Assembly (NCBI GenBank): GCA_034506395.1
Contig: JAPDPQ010000042.1
Span: forward strand, 1-40,282
Reading direction: 5' to 3'
Source of the DNA: a candidate division KSB1 bacterium
GTDB taxonomy: Bacteria > Zhuqueibacterota > Zhuqueibacteria > Thermofontimicrobiales > Thermofontimicrobiaceae
Length of the DNA stretch: 40,282 nucleotides
The notes beneath the pieces were generated by a model. The model was given only the letters and a program-made list of their open reading frames with translations. It made no database searches and was not told the DNA's origin. The position numbers were made by a program, and so were the translations under genes. Shown one piece after another: positions 1-7,616 of this stretch (within the stretch, counting starts at the first letter, position 1; every line of letters begins with the position of its first letter).

Positions 1-1095
1 ATAGTGAGTGATTCGGTGAACGTGAGTCATGCGAAGCCAGAGACGACCAAGGTGGCGGGAGATACGGTTTATTTTCGATATCAGCCGGATCGTTCATTTG
101 CTTACGATGATCAAGTCGCAGTTCATATTCATGCGGTGGATAAATCGGTGAAACAGAATCGGGCGGAAAAGGAGTATGGGTTTAGAACTGAGGTAGGGGA
201 TACGACAGGTCCAGAGATTATTCCGTATTATCCGTCTCCATATGCCGAGGGAGTTCCGATAAATACGGTTATTACCTTTGCAATTCGAGATAAAGGGATT
301 GGCGTAGATGATGAATCGATTTCGATCGAGGTGAGGAGCAAGACCACGGGCATCATTGTCGGGGAGATTTACAGGTTAATTGTTAAAAAGGACAGTGTCT
401 ATTGCAGGTTTGTTCCTACCAATTTGTTAACATATGATGATATCGATACAGTTTTCATTCGGGCTGCTGATAAAGCGAAGAATTTTTCGAATGGGTCTTA
501 TTGGTTTAAGACGGGATCGCCACCACCAGATTGGACAGGTCCAATGATCAATCCCTATGATCCTTATCCTGACCAGATAAATGTGCCAGTGGATGCGGCG
601 GTTCATTTTTGGGTGTGGGATAGTTCAGGAGTGGATGTTGATTCAGTATTTTTGGATATAGTGAGTGATTCGGTGAACGTGAGTCATGCGAAGCCAGAGA
701 CGACCAAGGTGGCGGGAGATACGATTTATTTTCGATATCAGCCGGATCGTTCATTTGCTTACGATGATCAGGTCGCAGTTCATATTCATGCGGTGGATAG
801 ATCGGTGAATCGGAATGGGGCGGAAAAGGAGTATGGGTTTAGAACTGAGGTAGGGGATACGACAGGTCCGGTGATCAATCCCTATGATCCTTATCCTGAC
901 CAGATAAATGTGCCAGTGGATGCGGCGGTTCATTTTTGGGTGTGGGATAGTTCAGGAGTGGATATTGATTCAGTATTTTTGGATATAGTGAGTGATTCGG
1001 TGAACGTGAGTCATGCGAAGCCAGAGACGACCAAGGTGGCGGGAGATACGGTTTATTTTCGATATCAGCCGGATCGTTCATTTGCTTACGATGAT
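1..1095 (+). repeat. Near-identical 327-bp coding repeats
   Basis: Bases 1-111 are identical to 985-1095, and 658-768 differ from them at only a base or two. The blocks 545-636 and 872-963 are identical at an offset of 327 bp (109 codons). The intervening unit (about 211-540) is clearly diverged. The repeats are in frame and encode the Ig-like units of the secreted protein. DNA-level identity points to recent duplication or gene conversion. Confidence 0.9.
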
Positions 1096-1812
1096 GAGGT
1101 GACGGTGCATATTCATGTGGCAGACAAATCATTAAAGCATAATGCGTCGGATAGAATCTATAGCTTTAATACGGAATCAAAACCACTTATAGATCTTACC
1201 ATCTCCTTTGATAAGCTAAAAAAGAAAGAAATTAAAGCTAATGAGAAAATTAAGTTGAGTGTGACAGCAAAAGCTATGTATGGAGATTGTCTTGAGACTT
1301 TTTGGGTTTGCTTTTATTTGAATGATGCTAATCATGAAATAAGTGGTCGCGAGCTCAAAGAATTAAAAAAAGATGATTCGACGAAGGTAGAGTCGGGAGA
1401 TTTTAACATCGGCGTGGAAGGGAAATATAGGTTAATAGTTAAGATCGATGCTAAACCATTCCCGAATGGAAAAATTGAGGAAATTGATGAAAAAAATAAT
1501 AGCGACACACTCGAAATAAAAGTTCTACCTGATTTAATCGTTCGACCGAATCCATTTACACCGAACGATGATGGTATTAATGATGATTCGGAGTTCGATT
1601 TCAATCAGTTTAATGTAGACGAGCCGATAGTGCGAATTTTCGACGTTCACGGCAGGGAAGTGAGAAAGCTCGATCAGCCAGCTGAAGATAAGCGTTTTTA
1701 CTGGAATGGTAGAGATAGCAATGGTAAGCCGCTATTGCCGGGCATGTATCTGTACATTTTCTCCGATCGGGACAAGATTCTCGCCCGAGGCTGCGTCGTT
1801 ATTGTCAGATGA
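1..1812 (+). CDS. Ig-repeat secreted protein with T9SS-type C-terminal domain (5' partial)
   Basis: The reading frame is open from the first base, and its first residues match the interior of later repeats, so the true start lies upstream of the window. The visible part has about four Ig-like units of roughly 109 residues. Units 1, 3 and 4 are nearly identical and unit 2 is diverged. A CARDB-like domain follows at about residues 395-520, and the protein ends in a FlgD/gliding-motility-type C-terminal module opening with PNPFTPNDDGIND. In Bacteroidetes, modules of this kind act as T9SS export and attachment signals. The next gene encodes a PorP/SprF-like barrel, the usual genetic partner of such proteins. 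An adhesin or surface-layer role is inferred. The export-domain assignment is fairly secure; the ligand is unknown. Confidence 0.8.
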   Translation: MVSDSVNVSHAKPETTKVAGDTVYFRYQPDRSFAYDDQVAVHIHAVDKSVKQNRAEKEYGFRTEVGDTTGPEIIPYYPSPYAEGVPINTVITFAIRDKGIGVDDESISIEVRSKTTGIIVGEIYRLIVKKDSVYCRFVPTNLLTYDDIDTVFIRAADKAKNFSNGSYWFKTGSPPPDWTGPMINPYDPYPDQINVPVDAAVHFWVWDSSGVDVDSVFLDIVSDSVNVSHAKPETTKVAGDTIYFRYQPDRSFAYDDQVAVHIHAVDRSVNRNGAEKEYGFRTEVGDTTGPVINPYDPYPDQINVPVDAAVHFWVWDSSGVDIDSVFLDIVSDSVNVSHAKPETTKVAGDTVYFRYQPDRSFAYDDEVTVHIHVADKSLKHNASDRIYSFNTESKPLIDLTISFDKLKKKEIKANEKIKLSVTAKAMYGDCLETFWVCFYLNDANHEISGRELKELKKDDSTKVESGDFNIGVEGKYRLIVKIDAKPFPNGKIEEIDEKNNSDTLEIKVLPDLIVRPNPFTPNDDGINDDSEFDFNQFNVDEPIVRIFDVHGREVRKLDQPAEDKRFYWNGRDSNGKPLLPGMYLYIFSDRDKILARGCVVIVR

Positions 1813-1833
1813 TCAACTCTATGGTGTTCAATT

Positions 1834-3678
1834 ATGAAAACAACGGCCATTAAAATATTTCTGATTACCTTCATATTCATGGGAATGGGTCATGGGAACG
1901 CGCAGGATCTGATCCGCACTAATCCTGCGGATCTATCCGATCCACAGGCATTGTTTATTAATCCAGCGTTGTTGCCCTATCAGAATCTTTCGTTCAATAT
2001 AGCGATGAAAATTTTGCACGCTGGATTTTTGGAAGGCAACGGTCTCGGCCTGAGACATTTCCACAACAGTATTACTTTTCCAAAACCGTTATTGAATAAT
2101 TTGGGTCTTGGGATGACGTGGCAAAATTTTGATTCTCCGTTCCATACCGATAACGGGATTGGAATCTCTTTAGGTTATTCCTTTGGGCCTGGCCTTTCGC
2201 TGGGAGTGAGCATGAATGGCAGCAATTTTCATCTTGACAGCGATAAAATGACGGAGGTTGAGCTGAAAGACCCATTGTTGGCCAATCGACTCGGTAAATG
2301 GTATTATAGCTATGGTATGGGGCTATTTGTGAGGCCGAGCTCAAAGCTTAGCCTCGGTTTGAGCATGAACAACATGAATCGGCCTTCAAAATCATTCGAA
2401 GATTCGAACAATAAAGAAGAAAATCGTGTCCCTTTTATTGCTGATTTTGGAATTAAATTCCATGTGAGTCGCCTCATAGGGTTCTCCTTGTTCAGTAATT
2501 GGCAAGAAAATATATATAGTCCTGGCTTTGTGGCTGAGGCGCTGCTAGAGAACGATGCTGGTTTGATCCGAGCTGGATATGTGGATCGTGGCCTCATGTT
2601 CGAAGGGAGAATAGCGATCGGCAGCGGATTTGGAATCAGCTACCGTCTCGATTATCCTTTATCTGAAATCAACAAAGTGAGCTATGGTTCGCATCAAATT
2701 GGATTCGGATGGAATTTAAGATTTAATTCCGATTATACTTTCAATATTAGGGCCTCTGAAGACACGGTTCGAATTATTAAAGAATACTACAAGATCAGAA
2801 TTCATAAAGCAGAGAATCGAGATAAATTATTTGAGCATTTGGATCCCGAGGATTGGAAGTATCCAGATAAAATTGATAAGAAAGAAGAAATTCGGGGTGA
2901 ACACGCGAAAAAAGTTGGCATGACGCTTGACGATATTGGAGGAGTCTTTGCCCACAATAATTATTTGGACGCATATAAAGAGACTTTCGCCCAAATTAGG
3001 GATTATGTCAAAAAAATGAATAAAAATCTTACAATCGATATTTACTACCGAGATGCTGTTACTGCCGAGCGAGCCATCGTTATTAAGAATTTTTTAATTG
3101 ACAGTTTGAGTTTTAGCCCCAAAAATGTGGTTTTGCATCAAGAGAAAAACGGGGATGGGAATCGAGATGAGATCAAACTCAAGCAAGCGAAGAACGATAG
3201 CCTACGCTTATTGGTCGAGCAGGAAGCGGCGCTGGCGCGATTTAACAATTCCGATTTTATTGAGATCAAAACGGAACCTGTTGAGTCGATAGAGCCCAAA
3301 AAGATATTCTTTCATATTACAGATGCCAAGGTGCGCCGTGTGTCACGATGGCGCATTCTAATTGCGGATTTGCTCGGAGAGCCCTTCCATGTCATTAATG
3401 GCTTCAACGTCATCGAAAACTTGGTTGAATGGGACGGCTTTTTAGAAGATGGCACATTAATAGAGCCTGGCAATTATTACTACCAATTTCAATATTCGTT
3501 TGACGGAGGAAACACCTGGATTCCCAAAAATCCGAAACGACAAATGCTCACCTTCGTTCGAGTCGTTAAAGCCAAAACAACTGAGATTTCCAGTGGTTTT
3601 TCGAATAATTTTGAATTGCTTCGAGAAGTGATCATTCGACTCAAAGAACCAGTCAATGGCGATGAGGAAGAACAATAA
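1834..3678 (+). CDS. PorP/SprF-like outer-membrane protein with FlgD-like C-terminal extension
   Basis: The 614-residue product starts with a signal peptide ending near GNAQ. About 270 residues then read as a PorP/SprF-type beta barrel: N-P-A-L near the N-terminus, alternating hydrophobic strands, and phrases such as LGLGMTWQNF and LSLGVSMNGS. Typical family members stop near 300-350 residues. Here a further region of about 310 residues follows. It includes a charged, possibly periplasmic segment (about 330-470) and a FlgD-like Ig module (about 490-580, WDGFLEDGTLIEPGNYYY). The gene starts 21 bp after the Ig-repeat gene, the usual pairing for T9SS type-B cargo. It probably anchors or helps display that cargo at the outer membrane (inference). 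A degenerate OmpA-like peptidoglycan-binding segment in the extension is possible but was not confirmed. Confidence 0.75.
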   Translation: MKTTAIKIFLITFIFMGMGHGNAQDLIRTNPADLSDPQALFINPALLPYQNLSFNIAMKILHAGFLEGNGLGLRHFHNSITFPKPLLNNLGLGMTWQNFDSPFHTDNGIGISLGYSFGPGLSLGVSMNGSNFHLDSDKMTEVELKDPLLANRLGKWYYSYGMGLFVRPSSKLSLGLSMNNMNRPSKSFEDSNNKEENRVPFIADFGIKFHVSRLIGFSLFSNWQENIYSPGFVAEALLENDAGLIRAGYVDRGLMFEGRIAIGSGFGISYRLDYPLSEINKVSYGSHQIGFGWNLRFNSDYTFNIRASEDTVRIIKEYYKIRIHKAENRDKLFEHLDPEDWKYPDKIDKKEEIRGEHAKKVGMTLDDIGGVFAHNNYLDAYKETFAQIRDYVKKMNKNLTIDIYYRDAVTAERAIVIKNFLIDSLSFSPKNVVLHQEKNGDGNRDEIKLKQAKNDSLRLLVEQEAALARFNNSDFIEIKTEPVESIEPKKIFFHITDAKVRRVSRWRILIADLLGEPFHVINGFNVIENLVEWDGFLEDGTLIEPGNYYYQFQYSFDGGNTWIPKNPKRQMLTFVRVVKAKTTEISSGFSNNFELLREVIIRLKEPVNGDEEEQ

Positions 3679-3853
3679 AAGATGAACAAACCTGGAAATG
3701 GTTCAGCAAATTGGTTTCGATCTCAGAGCGAGTATGATGGTGAGTCCCTTCATAAATATTCAACAAAGAATTCAAGAACTATGATTTTACCCTCCCATTT
3801 CCACGGTTCATAATATGATTTTCAGAAGCTTTAATAAGAGGAGTAGAAACAGT

Positions 3854-5494
3854 ATGAGAATCACTAAATATTGTTTGCTATTGGCTATTTTTTTGTTGAT
3901 CGCATTTGCGTTATCTGAGAGCTGGGCTCAAGTGAGTTCTGCGCCTCCTTCTCAAGAAACAGCTCCCTCCGCTCAGAAATCGTCATATAAAGTCGACACT
4001 GGCACAAGGATGTTTTCAGTGAAAACTATCGGTGATCTACTTACGCTTTGCGAGGAAATCGGCTGGTTTTTGGTTTTAAATTTTATTGTAGGAGTATTGG
4101 TCTTAGTTCAGAAATGGCTGGTTTTGCGTCGGGAGAAAAAGGATGATGAAAAGATCCCATTGGACCAATTAAAAACTATGCACCTCGAAGATATCGATAA
4201 GATGCTGACAGAAGTGAAGGATGATCAAGTCGAATCCGAAGGCGCTGAAAAGGGAATAGCGGCAAAGGTCCCATTGCTGAAGAAAATATTTGGCAAACGA
4301 AAGACGGCCACTGCGTTTCTGCTGCTTCAACGTCTCTATAAGATTTTCTCTGTCAAGAAATCGGCAGATGACTTTGGGAGCGAGACCGCGAATTTCATTC
4401 AGAGTTTGAAAGACCAATTCAATACGTTCACAACTCGAATGGCGTATTTGTCCGATACCGCTGGTGGGCTCGGTCTGTTAGGAACGGTCTGGGGGATGTT
4501 CATGGTGTTTTTTGGCGGCACGATGGTGATGGATGAGATACTCCACGGGATGGGAGTTGCCTTGGCTACCACCATTGTCGGATTGGTTATCAGCATTTTG
4601 TTGAATACATTCACCACGGTCGTAAGCAATAAATTTGATCGGCATCTTGATTTCATTAACAAGCTCTCGGCGGCTTTTCATGAAAGGATGATCGCTTTTG
4701 CTGAGGCCCAGCCTGCTGGAGCGGTGCAACCGGTGATCATCGATGCGTCTCGGCTACCGCAAGTAGCCATAGCGCCGGGGGTTGGAGAAACAAGAGTTGA
4801 GCAGCCAATTCCAGCAGTGCCTCCCTCGCCAGAGGTCCCAGCTAAAAAGAAACTAGGTTTGCCAGCGGAGATCAAGGTCCTTGCGGGCAATAACCAGAGC
4901 GCTGAAGTCAACACACAATTGCCACAACCGATCATGGTTGAGATTGTGGATAACAAAGGGAATCCATTAGAAGGCGTGACTGTCGTATTCGCCACAGAGG
5001 AAGGAGCGGGAACTTTCCCCAATCAGAGTCGCATCCAAAAAATTTTGACTGATGAAGAGGGAAAAGCGCAAACCCTGTTTCTGTTAGGAAAAAGGGCGGG
5101 AGAGAAGACCATCCATATTTCAGTCGAAGGGGGAGAATGTCGTCCAGTGACATTATTGCTGATAGCGCGGCCAGCTCCAGCGGCGAAATTTGTCGAACTC
5201 GGGGGAAATTATCAGACTGGCTCATTAGGACGCAGATTGTCAGAGCCATTTAGTGTGGCAGTGCGAGATAAATATGATAATCCGATTCCGAAGTATGAAG
5301 TAAGCTTTCATTTGAGAAAAGGCACTGGTAGATTTCAGGATACCCAGAACTCTCAGCTCACCACATTGACCAATGAGGATGGACTGGTTGAGGTCTATTT
5401 TATTGTCGATAATAATCGCGGCGCTCGCGAAATTGTCGCTGAAGCAAAAAAAGTAGAACCTTCTAAAATCGATTTTGAGATATTTGCAGTTTAG
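3854..5494 (+). CDS. ExbB/TolQ/MotA-family proton channel with two C-terminal Ig-like domains
   Basis: An upstream in-frame ATG at 3815 lacks a ribosome site. The ATG at 3854 follows AGAGGAG (about 3837-3843) and starts a signal peptide (residues 1-25, ending ESWA), so it is preferred. Transmembrane segments lie at about residues 69-91, 201-222 and 233-257. The last two carry the family phrases GLGLLGTVWGMFMVF and GVALATTIVGLVISI. The long cytoplasmic loop between TM1 and TM2 is as in ExbB. After TM3 a Pro/Ala linker (about 285-335) leads to two invasin/Big_1-like Ig domains (about 337-437 and 442-546). That extension is unusual for ExbB and, by ExbB topology, should be cytoplasmic. The gene leads the motor cluster with two ExbD-like genes and a TonB-like gene, and should supply proton-motive-force energy to an envelope complex. 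Confidence 0.85.
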   Translation: MRITKYCLLLAIFLLIAFALSESWAQVSSAPPSQETAPSAQKSSYKVDTGTRMFSVKTIGDLLTLCEEIGWFLVLNFIVGVLVLVQKWLVLRREKKDDEKIPLDQLKTMHLEDIDKMLTEVKDDQVESEGAEKGIAAKVPLLKKIFGKRKTATAFLLLQRLYKIFSVKKSADDFGSETANFIQSLKDQFNTFTTRMAYLSDTAGGLGLLGTVWGMFMVFFGGTMVMDEILHGMGVALATTIVGLVISILLNTFTTVVSNKFDRHLDFINKLSAAFHERMIAFAEAQPAGAVQPVIIDASRLPQVAIAPGVGETRVEQPIPAVPPSPEVPAKKKLGLPAEIKVLAGNNQSAEVNTQLPQPIMVEIVDNKGNPLEGVTVVFATEEGAGTFPNQSRIQKILTDEEGKAQTLFLLGKRAGEKTIHISVEGGECRPVTLLLIARPAPAAKFVELGGNYQTGSLGRRLSEPFSVAVRDKYDNPIPKYEVSFHLRKGTGRFQDTQNSQLTTLTNEDGLVEVYFIVDNNRGAREIVAEAKKVEPSKIDFEIFAV

Positions 5495-5495
5495 G

Positions 5496-5520
5496 TTGGC
5501 TGAATTCTTATTTCAGCCAA
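5496..5520 (+). other. Intercistronic hairpin between exbB-like and exbD-like genes
   Basis: A perfect 9-bp inverted repeat (TTGGCTGAA at 5496-5504, TTCAGCCAA at 5512-5520) with a 7-nt loop starts 1 bp after the ExbB-like stop codon. No T-run follows, so it is not a standard intrinsic terminator. It could stabilise the 3' end of the upstream message or set the ExbB:ExbD expression ratio (inference). Confidence 0.5.
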
Positions 5521-5596
5521 GAGCGAAATAAGCTATTTAAACTGCATTGGAATTTGATTGCTTTTAAACTTTCGCCATATTGAAAGAGGATCTGCT

Positions 5597-6007
5597 ATGT
5601 CCAAAGGCGGAATCGTAGTTCGATTGATCGATATCGTATTAAATCTGTTATTTGGATTTATGTGTATTAGTACCATGGAGCGAAAGAGCCCAGTAAAACT
5701 CCCGCAGAGCGATCTCCCAGTACAATCTCAGATTCAGAAAGAACAGCTGTTGGTCATCAGTATCAACCAACAGGAACAGTTCTTACTCGAATCCGAGAAT
5801 ATGATCCTTCCCAATTTCGATGCGGTAAAGAATTTGATTCTCACGCGAAATGAGAGTTTCAAAAAGCTCGATCGGACCATGAAAGTTCGGATCCGCAGCT
5901 ATTGGAATCTCCCGATTCGATATACCATGCGGATCGCCAATTTTTGTCGCGATGAAAATATTCCAGTGGGAATGGATGTTGAAAGCGTTTCAAGTAGCAA
6001 TCGGTGA
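5597..6007 (+). CDS. ExbD/TolR-like protein 1
   Basis: The ATG at 5597 follows GAAAGAGGA (5582-5590) by 7 nt, so it is chosen over the longer frame from TTG 5558. The 136-residue product has a very short cytoplasmic N-terminus and one transmembrane helix (about residues 7-27, LIDIVLNLLFGFM). Asp12 aligns with the proton-path aspartate of ExbD/TolR. A small periplasmic domain follows with the usual alternating strands and helix. ExbD-family proteins sit inside the ExbB pentamer and couple proton flow to conformational work in the periplasm. A second, clearly different ExbD-like gene follows after 16 bp, suggesting a heterodimeric stator plug (inference). The sequence is divergent, so its specific partner is unknown. 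Confidence 0.75.
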   Translation: MSKGGIVVRLIDIVLNLLFGFMCISTMERKSPVKLPQSDLPVQSQIQKEQLLVISINQQEQFLLESENMILPNFDAVKNLILTRNESFKKLDRTMKVRIRSYWNLPIRYTMRIANFCRDENIPVGMDVESVSSSNR

Positions 6008-6023
6008 AGCGAGCAGGTGAGCT

Positions 6024-6494
6024 ATGAAAAAAGGCGGCGGGATAATCATTCGTTTGATCGACATCGTGATGAATCTGTTATTTGGCTTCTTAATGATCAG
6101 TGATATTGTTCACAAGACCGAGATCAAGCTGCCGAGCCAGGCAGGCCGATCCCCTGTGGTTTCAGAAAAAAGGGTCATGCCGATCGAGGTGCAAATTTTT
6201 CGTGGGGACACGACCATCATTGGCATCGATCCCCAGACAGAAAGATCGCTCCGTGTGAAAAGTCAATTGTACGGTTACTATGTGCTGAATGAAGATGAAA
6301 GGCTCTACCGGATTCGAATGCTGGATAAGTTGGAGGATCATCTATTTACTGCCAAAGCATCTTATGACTCGATTAATGTCATCATCAATCCTGATGCTGA
6401 ATCCATAGTTCAAAGTACCATTAATCTGGTCGACATATGTCGGAGATATCGGATTGAGAAGCGGTTTAGATTCATAGAAAGGGGAGAAGAATGA
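6024..6494 (+). CDS. ExbD/TolR-like protein 2
   Basis: This 156-residue protein shares with its upstream neighbour the N-terminal GG-(I/V)-x-(I/V)-R-L-I-D-I-V-x-N-L-L-F-G-F block. It has a single transmembrane helix (about residues 8-28) and a conserved aspartate at residue 13. The periplasmic part differs strongly from the first paralogue and ends in a charged tail. A predicted ExbD-type segment near the end (NVIINPDAES followed by a helix) resembles the usual fold. Its stop codon overlaps the start of the TonB-like gene by 4 bp (ATGA), so translation is likely coupled. It should act with the ExbB-like protein as part of the proton-driven inner-membrane motor. Confidence 0.75.
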   Translation: MKKGGGIIIRLIDIVMNLLFGFLMISDIVHKTEIKLPSQAGRSPVVSEKRVMPIEVQIFRGDTTIIGIDPQTERSLRVKSQLYGYYVLNEDERLYRIRMLDKLEDHLFTAKASYDSINVIINPDAESIVQSTINLVDICRRYRIEKRFRFIERGEE

Positions 6495-7513
6495 CTGCAC
6501 GGGTCTTTAGCATTGATTTGAATCGTTACGATGAGGAGCGATGGAAAACCGCGACCGTCATTACGGCATTAGTGATTCTATTGGCTTATATTTTGATTAA
6601 TATTATTAAAGTGCCGCAGAACCCGGTCAAGCCGAAAGAGGTGGTGGAGTTTGATTTTATCGCCCCGGAAATTAAAAAGAAGGTGATCGAGATAAAGCCT
6701 AAAGAAATCAAGCCACAGCAGCTCGAAGAAAAGGTTTTGAAGGAGACGCCAGAGGTGGTGCTCAATATCTTCATAGAAACGCCGAGCCATTCCCAGGCAT
6801 TGCCCCAAAATTTGCCTTTCTCTGATCAATTCAAGGTGTTTGAACAAGAGAGTCGGGAGATGGAACATGCCAAGGCAACCATCCAGATCACAGATGGGAT
6901 GATGTTGGAAGAAACTGTGGACAATCCGCTTGATATTAAGAAAGGCTTTGCGAGCGATGTTGACAATGATAATATAAGAAGCACTGTGATCACGCCTGAT
7001 ATTGGTGACCGGTCATTGAAAGGGAACATGGGCATTTCCACCACGATCCCAATGAATGAGCGGGTGCTATCGACCAATTTTAAAGGCTTCCAGGGCGACA
7101 TTCCCTGGGAGGATGTGCTCGATCCACTGTTAAACTGGATCAGCAAAAATTCATCACCGATCGGCCAAGTTCCTATGTTCAAGTTATCGAAAAACGACCC
7201 ACAAGCCATCACTACCCGACAATTGATATCGGTGGAAAATAAGAAATATGAATTGCTGATCAGCGCCAAAATCGAAAAGAAGCAAATCACTATCTGCCTT
7301 ATTGACTTGGACTCAGGGCAATACGTCATGTTGGTCGATCAGGGGCTAACAAAAACCAGCACCATTTTTAACACTGGCAAGATTCGAAGAGATGAGCGAA
7401 ATGAAATCGTTCATTTTCGCGAGGGGGTGTACAAAAATGCACAAGATCCAGAAGCGCAGAATTTTATGAAGATCTTCTGGCAATGGGCGAGAACTGTGAC
7501 TGAAAGAGGATAA
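6491..7513 (+). CDS. TonB-like periplasm-spanning protein
   Basis: The 340-residue protein has a short cytoplasmic N-terminus, one transmembrane helix (about residues 19-39) and a Lys/Pro/Glu-rich stretch (about 40-80, with repeated KPKE and IKPK motifs). These are hallmarks of TonB/TolA-type energy transducers. No conventional TonB C-terminal domain was recognised. The C-terminal part (about 200-340) looks globular, with several strands, and may be a different outer-membrane or TPR-binding module. The start overlaps the preceding exbD-like stop by 4 bp. Context (exbB-exbD-exbD-this gene) supports a role transmitting motor movement across the periplasm. Its target is unknown; the neighbouring TPR proteins are candidates by position only. 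Confidence 0.65.
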   Translation: MTARVFSIDLNRYDEERWKTATVITALVILLAYILINIIKVPQNPVKPKEVVEFDFIAPEIKKKVIEIKPKEIKPQQLEEKVLKETPEVVLNIFIETPSHSQALPQNLPFSDQFKVFEQESREMEHAKATIQITDGMMLEETVDNPLDIKKGFASDVDNDNIRSTVITPDIGDRSLKGNMGISTTIPMNERVLSTNFKGFQGDIPWEDVLDPLLNWISKNSSPIGQVPMFKLSKNDPQAITTRQLISVENKKYELLISAKIEKKQITICLIDLDSGQYVMLVDQGLTKTSTIFNTGKIRRDERNEIVHFREGVYKNAQDPEAQNFMKIFWQWARTVTERG

Positions 7514-7616
7514 CGCGTAGCGGAATAAATCACAGGTGACGCATTACACATAGATTATTACGCGGCAAATGGGCTTGACATTCATTGTGCAAATCAGCCA
7601 AAACGATGAGGTAAAA

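Noticed and set aside
548..1132. Two similar antisense reading frames with matching protein sequence
   Set aside because: They are antisense shadows of the duplicated Ig repeats; their similarity comes from the repeat DNA, and neither has a ribosome site.
2940..3180. OmpA-like peptidoglycan-binding domain in the PorP/SprF-like extension
   Set aside because: The segment with RDAVTAERAIVIKNFL is suggestive, but the usual conserved Asp/Arg pattern is not complete enough to call.
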